From VRUE01 sp035260485 (GTDB lineage: Bacteria; Actinomycetota; Thermoleophilia; Solirubrobacterales; 70-9): DNA of 22,929 nt. The notes under the pieces were generated by a model, which worked only from the letters and a program-made list of their open reading frames with translations, did no database searches and had not been told where the DNA came from. Both the position numbers and the translations under genes were made by a program. The stretch lies in NCBI GenBank assembly GCA_035260485.1, contig DATFVC010000043.1, forward strand, positions 1 to 22,929, written 5' to 3'. Below, piece after piece: positions 1-6,741 of the stretch. The number at the start of each line of letters is the position of its first letter. The stretch's first letter is position 1.

Positions 1-464
1 CCCGGCGCCAGGGTCGCGAAGATCGGGTCGAGCCGCTCGACGGCTCCATCGGGCCCGCCGATCATCAGGCAGTAGCCGCGATCGAGGCCGAAGACGCCAC
101 CGCTGGTGCCGCAGTCGACGAAGTCGACTCCCTTTTCGCGCAGCTTCGCGGCACGGCGGATGTCGTCGCGGTAATAGGAGTTGCCGCCGTCGACGATCGC
201 GTCGCCCGACTCCAGCACAGCGGCGACGTCCTCGACCGTCTTCTCGGTGATCTCCCCGGAAGGAACCATCACCCAGACCGCGCGCGGCGCGCTCAGCTTC
301 GAGGCAAGCTCCTGCAGCGAGGAGACGCCGCCGGCGCCCTCGCCGGCCAGCTCAGAGACTGCGTCGGCGTTGACGTCGTAGGCGACGATGCGATGGCCGT
401 CGCGCATCAGGCGGCGAGCCATGTTCGCTCCCATCCGGCCAAGTCCGACGATTCCCAGCTCCAT
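1..464 (-). CDS. gnd: 6-phosphogluconate dehydrogenase, decarboxylating, NAD-type (3' end outside window)
   Basis: Oxidises and decarboxylates 6-phosphogluconate to ribulose 5-phosphate in the cytosolic oxidative pentose phosphate pathway. About 154 N-terminal residues are visible. They open with the Rossmann motif GLGRMGANMARRL, followed by VAYDVNADAV, DGGNSYYRDDIRRA and GTSGGVFGLDRGYCLMIGG, which match the short (about 300-residue) GndA/YqeC-type enzymes. The second beta strand ends in Asp (AYDVN), where NADP-dependent long enzymes have an NR(S/T) motif, so NAD preference is inferred. The ATG at 464 has a strong ribosome site, GGGAGGAG at 478-471, six bases upstream. A candidate -10 TAGGGT lies at 514-509 on the same strand. 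The gene is divergent from zwf, the preceding enzyme of the pathway, with a 78-base gap. The C-terminal substrate domain is cut off by the window edge. Confidence 0.92.
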   Translation of the reverse strand, partial: MELGIVGLGRMGANMARRLMRDGHRIVAYDVNADAVSELAGEGAGGVSSLQELASKLSAPRAVWVMVPSGEITEKTVEDVAAVLESGDAIVDGGNSYYRDDIRRAAKLREKGVDFVDCGTSGGVFGLDRGYCLMIGGPDGAVERLDPIFATLAP

Positions 465-470
465 CAGCAG

Positions 471-478
471 CTCCTCCC
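471..478 (-). promoter_or_regulatory. Ribosome binding site of gnd
   Basis: GGGAGGAG read on the minus strand, six bases before the ATG at 464. It fixes the start. It also contrasts with zwf on the other side of the same gap, which has no such site. Confidence 0.75.
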
Positions 479-508
479 ATCCTCGCTCCACTCTCGCTTC
501 GTCGGCCT

Positions 509-514
509 ACCCTA
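509..514 (-). promoter_or_regulatory. Candidate -10 element of gnd
   Basis: TAGGGT on the minus strand fits the TAGnnT element seen before other genes here. It would give a leader of about 35-40 bases containing the ribosome site. No convincing -35 was seen. Confidence 0.35.
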
Positions 515-529
515 CGCGACTCACCTGTA

Positions 530-535
530 TAGCCT
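530..535 (+). promoter_or_regulatory. -10 element for leaderless zwf transcript
   Basis: TAGCCT (within TATAGCCT) ends seven bases before the ATG at 543, so transcription would begin at or next to the start codon. No ribosome site precedes the ATG. recQ has the same hexamer at nearly the same spacing. Confidence 0.5.
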
Positions 536-542
536 GGCGGCA

Positions 543-1940
543 ATGGCGAAGCGGAAGGACGGCGCCGCGGCCGACGTGCTGACGATCTTCGGGATCAGCG
601 GCGACCTGGCGAGGAAAATGACCTTCCGCGCGCTCTACCGGCTCGAGGCCCGCGGCAAGCTCGACTGCCCGATCGTCGGCGTCGCGATCGACGACTGGGA
701 CACCGAGAAGCTGCGCCACCATGCCCACGACGCGATCGGCGCCACCGTCGACAACCCGGACGAGAGGGTCCTCGAGCGCCTCGCCGCCCGCCTCACCTAC
801 ATCCAGGGCGACTACGCCGACGCCGACACGTTCAAGCGTGTCGGCGAGGCGATCGGCGACGCCAAGCGCCCGGTCTTCTACCTGGAGATCCCGCCGGCGC
901 TCTTCGCCACGGTGGTCCAGGGCCTGGGCAAGGCCGGCCTGACCGAGAACGCACGGGTCGTGATCGAGAAGCCCTTCGGCCACGACCTCGAATCGGCGCG
1001 GGCGCTCAACGCCGAGCTGTGCGAGGTGCTGGAGGAGGAGCAGATCCTCCGCATCGACCACTACCTCGGCAAGGAGCCGGTGATGGACATCACCTACCTG
1101 CGCTTCGCCAACTCGCTGCTCGAGCCGGTCTGGAACCGCGAGCACGTCGCCCATGTGCAGATGACGATCGCCGAGGACTTCGGGGTCGACGACCGTGGCC
1201 GCTTCTACGACGCCGTCGGGGCGATGCGCGACGTGATCCAGAACCACGCCCTGCAGGTGCTGGCCCTGGTCGGGATGGGGCCGCCGACCGGCAACCACCA
1301 CGACTCGATCCGCGACAAGAAGCTGGAATTCTTCAAAGCGACCCGCACCGCCGACCCGAGGCGCTATGTGCGCGGCCAGTACGACGGCTTCTGCGAGGTC
1401 AAGGACGTCGCCCCGGATTCGACCACCGAGACCTTCGCCGCGGTCGAGCTGGAGGTCGACAACTGGCGCTGGAGCGGCGTCCCCTTCTTCATCCGCGCCG
1501 GCAAGTGCATGCCGGCGAAGGCGAGCGAGGTGACCGTCACCTTCAAGCGCCCGCCGCGGCTCGGGATAGGCCCCGGCAAGCTGCCCGAACCAAATCGGCT
1601 GACGATACGGATCGAGCCCAAGCCCGGTTCGCGCATCCGCCTCTTCGCCAAGCAGGCCGGCGAGGAGGCATTCGAGCCCGCAGACCTCGAGGTGCTGTTC
1701 GAGAAAGTGCCGGGGGAGGATCCCGAGCCCTACGAGCGCCTGCTCGGCGACGCGCTCGCAGGACGCGCCCAGCTCTTCACCCGCCAGGACACGGTCGAAG
1801 AGACCTGGCGGATCGTCGAGCCGCTGCTCGAAAACCCGGGCCCGGTGCACCCGTATGAGCCTGGGACTTGGGGGCCGAAGGAGGCCAACGCGCTCACCCG
1901 TGGCATCTGCCAGTGGTATGAGCCCTGGCTACCGGCCTAG
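543..1940 (+). CDS. zwf: Glucose-6-phosphate 1-dehydrogenase
   Basis: First enzyme of the oxidative pentose phosphate pathway; oxidises glucose 6-phosphate to 6-phosphogluconolactone with NADP (or NAD). The 465-residue product shows the N-terminal nucleotide motif GISGDLA (17-23), the substrate-binding signature RIDHYLGK (170-177) and QNHALQ with His235 at the position of the catalytic base. The frame is open further upstream to 393, but that would overlap the divergent gnd gene. The ATG at 543 begins MAKRKDG, just before the Rossmann strand, and sits seven bases after a -10-like TATAGCCT, so a leaderless start is preferred. The protein is slightly shorter than the usual 480-510 residues but keeps both domains. 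It is divergent from gnd and followed 31 bases later by recQ. Neither opcA nor a lactonase gene lies next to it in this window. Confidence 0.96.
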   Translation: MAKRKDGAAADVLTIFGISGDLARKMTFRALYRLEARGKLDCPIVGVAIDDWDTEKLRHHAHDAIGATVDNPDERVLERLAARLTYIQGDYADADTFKRVGEAIGDAKRPVFYLEIPPALFATVVQGLGKAGLTENARVVIEKPFGHDLESARALNAELCEVLEEEQILRIDHYLGKEPVMDITYLRFANSLLEPVWNREHVAHVQMTIAEDFGVDDRGRFYDAVGAMRDVIQNHALQVLALVGMGPPTGNHHDSIRDKKLEFFKATRTADPRRYVRGQYDGFCEVKDVAPDSTTETFAAVELEVDNWRWSGVPFFIRAGKCMPAKASEVTVTFKRPPRLGIGPGKLPEPNRLTIRIEPKPGSRIRLFAKQAGEEAFEPADLEVLFEKVPGEDPEPYERLLGDALAGRAQLFTRQDTVEETWRIVEPLLENPGPVHPYEPGTWGPKEANALTRGICQWYEPWLPA

Positions 1941-1957
1941 CCCGCCGGAGAAAGGCA

Positions 1958-1963
1958 TAGCCT
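1958..1963 (+). promoter_or_regulatory. -10 element for leaderless recQ transcript
   Basis: TAGCCT followed by eight bases and the GTG at 1972. It repeats the zwf arrangement (hexamer, seven bases, ATG). This supports choosing the GTG at 1972 as the recQ start. Confidence 0.45.
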
Positions 1964-1971
1964 GGACGGCC

Positions 1972-3540
1972 GTGGACGGGCAGGCTGAATTGAACACCGA
2001 GCCGGCGCCCAGCCGGGCCGATGAACTGCTGGGGAAGCTTGGCTTCACGAGTTGGCGACCCGGACAGCGGGAGGCCGTCGAGGCGGCGCTGGCGGGGCGC
2101 GACTCCTTGATCGTGATGCCCACCGGTGGCGGCAAGAGCCTCTGCTACCAGTTGCCTGGGCTGGCATCGGAGGACCTGACGATCGTCGTCAGCCCACTGA
2201 TCGCGCTGATGAACGACCAGTGGCGGCGACTGAGCGCCGCCGGGCACCCGGTGGCGATGGTGACCTCGGCAATGAGCGACGAGGCGGTGCGCAGCTCGCT
2301 GGCCCAGGTGCGCGGCGGTGAGGCGCGGATCGTCTACTGCTCGCCCGAGCGCTTCGGCTCAACCGTCTTCCTCAGCGCGATCGAGCAGCGCCGTATCGAC
2401 CTGCTCGCGGTCGACGAGGCCCACTGCGTCTCCGAGTGGGGGCACGACTTCCGCCCCGACTACCTGCGCCTGCCGGAGATAGCCGAGCGGCTCGGGCGAC
2501 CGACCGTTATGGCCTGCACGGCGACGGCGACCAAGGCGGTGGCGCGCGAGATCGCGGCGCGCTTCGAGATGCGCGAACCGCTCCAGGTGCGCTCCGGCTT
2601 CGACCGGCCCAGCATCTCCTTCGACGTCGTGCGGCTCGAAGGAACGGGCTCGAAGGCGCGGCGGATGGCGCTGCTCGAAGCCGGGCTCGCCGATCCGGCC
2701 AACCGCCCCGCGATCGTCTACTGCGGCACCCGCCGCGACACCGACGAGGTCGCGGCGACGCTGCGCGAAGCAGGGCTGCGCGCACTCCCCTACCACGCCG
2801 GCATGGAGTCCGAGGAGCGAGGCAGCACCCAAGCCCGCTTCATGGGCGGCGAGGTCGACGTCATCGTCGCCACCAACGCCTTCGGCATGGGGGTCGACAA
2901 GGCGGACGTGCGCTCGGTCTGGCACATGGCGATCCCGACCAGCCTCGAGGCCTACTACCAGGAGGCAGGCCGCGCCGGCCGCGACGGCCTGCCGGCCAAG
3001 GCCGTGCTGCTGGCGATGAAGGCCGACCTTGGCCGGCTGGTCCGCTTCAACCAGCAGCGCGCCGGCAATCCCGAGCTGGCGATCGCCCACGAGCGCGGCT
3101 GGCGCGACTACCAGACGATCAAATCGTTCATTTACTCAGAGCGCTGCCGGCGGCGCAGCGTGCTCGACCATTTCGGCGACAACGAGGCCGGCCGGCCGCT
3201 GACCCGCTGCTGCGACGTCTGCGATCCCGAGAGCTGGCTGCCCGACCCCGAGACGATCGTCGTCCGCCGCCCCCGCAGCGCCAAGAAGCCCGCGGCGGCG
3301 CCAATCGACCTCTCCGCCGCCGACGCGCCCCTGTTCGAGCAGCTGAAAGCGTGGCGGCGGCGCGCCGCCGACGGCAAGCCGGCCTTCACCGTCGCCCACA
3401 ACTCCACCCTCGAGGCGATCGCCGCCACCCGCCCGGCGAATGACGATGCCCTGCTGGCGATCCGCGGCATCGGCCCCAGCTTCGTCTCCAAGTACGCCGC
3501 CGAGGTCCTGGTGATCGTCAACCAATCACAACACGCCTAG
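1972..3540 (+). CDS. recQ: ATP-dependent DNA helicase RecQ
   Basis: Superfamily 2 3'-5' DNA helicase for recombination and replication-fork repair. From the GTG at 1972 the product has 522 residues. It shows the FRPGQ-like lead-in (WRPGQREAV), Walker A MPTGGGKS (49-56), DEAH, the motif III TATAT, motif VI QEAGRAGRDG, the zinc-binding cysteines (ERCRRRS then RCCDVC) and a C-terminal HRDC domain ending in GIGPSFVSKYAAEVL. The frame is open upstream into zwf (ATG at 1918), but residues before the helicase lead-in have no match to the family. The GTG at 1972 has a -10-like TAGCCT eight bases before it. Length is slightly below the common 590-610 residues. It stands alone on the plus strand with no visible terminator after it. 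Confidence 0.95.
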   Translation: MDGQAELNTEPAPSRADELLGKLGFTSWRPGQREAVEAALAGRDSLIVMPTGGGKSLCYQLPGLASEDLTIVVSPLIALMNDQWRRLSAAGHPVAMVTSAMSDEAVRSSLAQVRGGEARIVYCSPERFGSTVFLSAIEQRRIDLLAVDEAHCVSEWGHDFRPDYLRLPEIAERLGRPTVMACTATATKAVAREIAARFEMREPLQVRSGFDRPSISFDVVRLEGTGSKARRMALLEAGLADPANRPAIVYCGTRRDTDEVAATLREAGLRALPYHAGMESEERGSTQARFMGGEVDVIVATNAFGMGVDKADVRSVWHMAIPTSLEAYYQEAGRAGRDGLPAKAVLLAMKADLGRLVRFNQQRAGNPELAIAHERGWRDYQTIKSFIYSERCRRRSVLDHFGDNEAGRPLTRCCDVCDPESWLPDPETIVVRRPRSAKKPAAAPIDLSAADAPLFEQLKAWRRRAADGKPAFTVAHNSTLEAIAATRPANDDALLAIRGIGPSFVSKYAAEVLVIVNQSQHA

Positions 3541-3551
3541 GCGAGCGCTGC

Positions 3552-3561
3552 TGCGAAGATA
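3552..3561 (+). promoter_or_regulatory. Promoter-like decamer before unknown gene
   Basis: TGCGAAGATA, six bases before the GTG at 3568. The identical decamer stands seven bases before the LtrA-family start at 15368. It may act as a -10 region (GAAGAT, with A2 and T6 of TAnnnT kept) for a leaderless transcript. Confidence 0.35.
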
Positions 3562-3567
3562 AACGTC

Positions 3568-4362
3568 GTGGTGTTCCTGAGGGGCATGGGACGGGGTCGC
3601 AAGATCGCCCTGCTGGTCGCCGCCTGCGTGGTGGTGCTCGCCGGCCTTGCCTGGCTGAACCGCCCCCGCGACGAGCCCACCAGGCCCACCGTCGACGACG
3701 CGGTTCGGTCGTTCCGGGCGGAGAGCGAATCCGGGGGAGCCGGGGCCGGCCCGAAGGGACCGGCGCTCGGCGTCTACCGCTACGCGACGCGAGGCTCGGA
3801 GACGGTGAAGGGCGCGGCCTTCGGCGCGACCCACGACTACGACGGAGTCTCGACGATCGTCCTCAGCGCGGGACGGTGCGGGGCGAGGGAGCGGTGGCAG
3901 GTGCTGGCCGGGCGGTGGAGCGAGGGGGAAGCTTGCCCGGTGAAGAACGGCGAGACATCCACAACGGTGACCGAATTCCACGAATTCTTCGGCAGTGGGC
4001 AGGAAGACTCGTTCCACTGTCACGGCATCTCCGCATCCGGGACGTCGACGTTGCGGGCCGGGGCGCGCTTCTCCAGCGTCTGCAAATCGGAAGACTCCTC
4101 GATATCGACCGCCTCGCGAGTCGTGGGGGTCGAGAGGGTCGCGGTCGGAGCGGAGAGCTTCGACGCGATTCGCGTCGAGTCGCGGAGCACGCTCGGCGGT
4201 AAGACCTCGGGCTCCGCCAAGCGCGAGGAATGGCGCCGCCGATCCGACGGCCTGCTCCTACGGCGCTCAGCCGAAAGCGAAGCTGACACGAGCGCGGGCG
4301 GCGGCTCCCATTACAGCGAGCGGTACACGCTCCAGCTGCTCTCGACCAAGCCGCGGCGCTAG
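3568..4362 (+). CDS. Unknown protein with one N-terminal membrane anchor
   Basis: Not recognised. The 264-residue product begins with basic residues and one hydrophobic segment at about residues 13-31 (ALLVAACVVVLAGLAWL), then a Pro/Arg-rich linker and an extracytoplasmic-looking domain of about 220 residues. That domain is rich in Ser, Gly, Thr and alternating beta-type patterns, with a few Cys residues (for example in RCGARE, EACPVK, HCHG, VCKSED) that could form disulfides. No catalytic motif is visible. The start may be the GTG at 3568 or 3571, or the ATG at 3586 (MGRGRK); 3568 is chosen because of the upstream decamer shared with the gene at 15368. It converges on the small gene at 4378, with only 15 bases between the stops. 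Confidence 0.7.
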   Translation: MVFLRGMGRGRKIALLVAACVVVLAGLAWLNRPRDEPTRPTVDDAVRSFRAESESGGAGAGPKGPALGVYRYATRGSETVKGAAFGATHDYDGVSTIVLSAGRCGARERWQVLAGRWSEGEACPVKNGETSTTVTEFHEFFGSGQEDSFHCHGISASGTSTLRAGARFSSVCKSEDSSISTASRVVGVERVAVGAESFDAIRVESRSTLGGKTSGSAKREEWRRRSDGLLLRRSAESEADTSAGGGSHYSERYTLQLLSTKPRR

Positions 4363-4377
4363 CTCGACCGCCTCGGG

Positions 4378-4614
4378 CTAGGCGTCGTCCCTGCCGAAGT
4401 TGGCGAGCGCGACCTGTTCGGCGAGCTTGAGCAGACCCAGGGTCGAGTGCGGCGAGGACGCGGTGCTTCGCATCCGCACGTGGGAGCCGTGCGGTCCCCT
4501 GATCTCGACGATGGTGCAGATGTCGCCGATCTCGCTGTCGTCTCCGTAGTCGGCTTCGATCGCTTCCATCTGCGATGCGATGTGCTGCCCCACTTTGCTC
4601 TGATCAAGCGCCAC
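4378..4614 (-). CDS. Small unknown cytosolic protein
   Basis: Not recognised. From the GTG at 4614 it encodes 78 residues with no membrane segment. The middle carries an acidic stretch (ADYGDDSEIGD) followed by a beta-like CTIVEIRGPHGSHVRMRST, then an amphipathic helix (TLGLLKLAEQVALANF). The GTG at 4614 has GGAAGGG eight bases upstream. Another GTG at 4623 and a longer frame to 4710 are possible but less well supported. The composition is coding-like. It has no clear partner: its 3' end faces the unknown anchored protein and its 5' side shares a gap of about 200 bases with the broken phosphoesterase gene. Confidence 0.55.
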   Translation of the reverse strand: MALDQSKVGQHIASQMEAIEADYGDDSEIGDICTIVEIRGPHGSHVRMRSTASSPHSTLGLLKLAEQVALANFGRDDA

Positions 4615-4771
4615 CTGAACCACCCTTCCGCCTTCGATCGCTAGTCCGTGACCTGAAGTAAAGCGTTGATCGCGAGTGCGCGGCCGCGGATCGGTCGCGG
4701 CGTCCCCCACGCTTCACAAGTCAGTCACCAATTGGCCACTTCTCGTCCACATCTGGCCCGGCCCCGGCATC

Positions 4772-4777
4772 TAGCTT
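4772..4777 (+). promoter_or_regulatory. Candidate -10 for broken phosphoesterase gene
   Basis: TAGCTT fits the TAGnnT pattern. It would give a leader of about 28 bases containing AAAGGA (4799-4804) before the ATG at 4812. Weak on its own. Confidence 0.3.
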
Positions 4778-4811
4778 CGCAGCGAGGAAGTCCAACCGAA
4801 AGGAATCGCCA

Positions 4812-5559
4812 ATGAGACGTGTTCTTCTCGCCGTTGCGGTCTTCGCGATAACGGCACTTATCGTGCCGGTCGCCGGCGCCGACAGTGGCCACTCCCAGAG
4901 CCACGGCCGTTCTGATCAGTATCACGGACGCTCCGACGAGCATCACGGTGACGATCATTCAGCCGGCCCGACTACCTATGCCGTGATCGGCGACACGCCT
5001 TACGGCCTGCCGCAGATCGAAAACTTCCCCAACGACATCGGCGAGATCAATGCCGACCCGAAGGTGCGCCTGGTCATGCACTCCAGGTGACGTTCTCGAC
5101 GAAGTTGCCGCCCTGGGTCTCGACGCGCTGCGGGTGCTGGCCGAGGCTCCAGCCGGGATGGTCGAAGAAGATCCGGTGGATCTCGCTGAGCCGTGCCGGG
5201 CGGGAGTCGCCGTTCAGCACCGGCCCGGCAGGCCAGTAGCCGCCGTTGTTGGCGCGGTGGCGCTTGCGCAGGAGGCCCTGGGCTTCCATGGCCCGGTGCT
5301 GCTGTTGAACGGCGACTCGCACAAATTTGTCGACGACTACCCGCTCGCCGACCCGAGCCGCCCGCAGAACAAGTCGATCTACGGGATCACGCAGGACGTG
5401 CCCAACCTGCACCGGATCACGGTCAACGGCAGCACCACCCCGTGTCACGAGTGGCTGAAGTTGACCATCGACCCGCACGCGAGCGGCGTCTTCAGCTACC
5501 AGCGGATGCCGTTCAGCAAACAGCCGGGGTTCGACCACACGATCTGCCCCGAGAAATAG
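4812..5559 (+). pseudogene. Secreted metallophosphoesterase gene, broken by internal deletion and inversion
   Basis: The 5' part (4812-5081) encodes a signal peptide (MRRVLLAVAVFAITALIVPV), a His-rich linker and the start of a calcineurin-like phosphoesterase domain (TYAVIGDTPYG, then DPKVRLVMH). The frame then ends at a TGA at 5088. A piece of about 180 bases at 5083-5265 encodes an interior part of the same type of protein, but on the minus strand. The C-terminal part resumes on the plus strand in another frame from about 5260 with FHGPVLLLNGDSHKFV, the late metal-binding motif, and runs to the stop at 5557-5559. The LGD and GDNEW motifs expected between the pieces are missing, so catalysis is not possible. 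A normal gene would be several hundred bases longer. The ATG has AAAGGA eight bases upstream. An assembly error cannot be excluded. Confidence 0.75.
5083..5265 (-). other. Inverted internal fragment of the phosphoesterase gene
   Basis: Read on the minus strand this stretch gives HRANNGGYWPAGPVLNGD and, further on, RIFFDHPGWSLGQ and GGNFVENVTW. These are interior motifs of secreted phosphoesterases whose two ends flank the stretch on the plus strand. Breakpoints fall near 5080-5085 and 5260-5268. The fragment is about 60 codons and has no start of its own. Confidence 0.7.
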
Positions 5560-5658
5560 CGGGTTGGCCGACGGGTCCTGTCGCGGGGACCCGTCGGCCG
5601 CGCCAGGCGAATTGCAGCGGCGAAGCAGGTGGCATGGCACTATCCGCGGCTCCCTTCG

Positions 5659-6741
5659 ATGGTCGGTGCCCGTCACAAGGTGGCTGTACTCGGGGCGCTC
5701 TGCGCCACTGTCCTGCTCTGCCTGGTCGCCGCCGCACCGGCCGGGGCAATATCCCTGGTGCCCCACGGTAAGAAGGTCTTCTTCGGCGCCAGCGACACCG
5801 GCGACAGCGCCGACTTCGGCCACTTCAGCTCCGCGCTGCACAAGCACCCGGCGCTGATCGAGAGCTTTCGCGCCTGGGGCTCGGACTTCCCGGGGTCGAT
5901 CGAACGCTGGCAGGCGGCGCGGGCACGGCCGGTGCTGCACATCACCACCGCCGACAACAACGACGGGCACGAGATCATCACGCCGCGCGGAATTGCCACC
6001 GGCGGCGGCGACGAATACCTGATCCGCCTCAACGAGCTCTTCTGGGCAAAGGACATGCGCGCCTACATCCGACCGCTGGGCGAGCCCAATCGCTGCCTCA
6101 ACGTCTACGCGTCATACGACTGCGCCGGCAACCCGCGCGACTCGTCCCACACTCCCCGCTGGTACAGACTCGCCTTCCGCCGCATCTATGTGATCGTCCA
6201 CGGCGGTGGCAAGCGCGCGCAGATCGACGCTCGCCTGCACAAAGCCGGGCTGCCGCCGCTGCAAAGCGACGTCGCCGGGCTGCCGAGAGCGCCGGTCGAA
6301 GTGGTCTGGAGCCCACTGCCGGCGGGCTCACCGACCGTGCCGCAGAACCGGCCCCGCTACTACTACCCGGGCTCCCGCTGGGTCGACTGGGCCGGCACCG
6401 ACTTCTACTCCGACAACCAGGACTGGAAGTCGCTGAACGGCCTCTACCGGCGCTTCGCCGACAAGCCCTTCGCGATCACCGAGTGGAGCGTCGACACCGG
6501 CGACGACTCTGCCTACGTACGCAAGCTGATGACCTGGGTCGAACGCCACCGCCGCACGAAGATGCTCGTCTACTACCAGGACTTCGGCTCCACCAGCTCC
6601 TACCGGATCCAGAACTGGCCGGTCAGCCTCGGCGTGCTGCGCAACAAGATCCACAACGGCCGCTTCCCCTCCTACGCCCCGTTCCCGCCCAAGGCGCCAC
6701 CGCCTCCGCCGGGCGGGGTCTCTTCGAAGGCACCTCGCTAG
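5659..6741 (+). CDS. Secreted GH26-like glycoside hydrolase, copy A
   Basis: Predicted exported glycosidase with a GH26-like (beta-mannanase type) TIM barrel. From the ATG at 5659 the product has 360 residues: a signal peptide at about 1-30 ending in AGA, the barrel, and a Pro-rich tail (APPPPPGGV). IRPLGEPNR (Glu142) aligns with the acid/base segment HEMNG of GH26. VEVVWSPL aligns with the VWSPN strand, YPGSRWVDWAGTDFY with the YPG..VDWVG.DGY segment, and AITEWS (Glu275) with the nucleophile strand. Family assignment is by motif recall, and the substrate is unknown. An upstream GTG at 5629 is possible, but from 5659 Glu142 falls at the same residue number as in copy B. It shares a CTAG with the convergent gene: its TAG is 6739-6741 and the partner's is 6740-6738. 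Confidence 0.75.
   Translation: MVGARHKVAVLGALCATVLLCLVAAAPAGAISLVPHGKKVFFGASDTGDSADFGHFSSALHKHPALIESFRAWGSDFPGSIERWQAARARPVLHITTADNNDGHEIITPRGIATGGGDEYLIRLNELFWAKDMRAYIRPLGEPNRCLNVYASYDCAGNPRDSSHTPRWYRLAFRRIYVIVHGGGKRAQIDARLHKAGLPPLQSDVAGLPRAPVEVVWSPLPAGSPTVPQNRPRYYYPGSRWVDWAGTDFYSDNQDWKSLNGLYRRFADKPFAITEWSVDTGDDSAYVRKLMTWVERHRRTKMLVYYQDFGSTSSYRIQNWPVSLGVLRNKIHNGRFPSYAPFPPKAPPPPPGGVSSKAPR

Noticed and set aside
393..542. Longer zwf start at 393
   Set aside because: It would overlap the divergent gnd start and its ribosome site, and would add residues not typical of the family; the ATG at 543 has its own -10-like element.
507..1850. A 447-codon minus-strand frame opposite zwf
   Set aside because: Antisense shadow of a well-supported enzyme; translation rich in Val/Gly/Arg/Leu with no domain signs.
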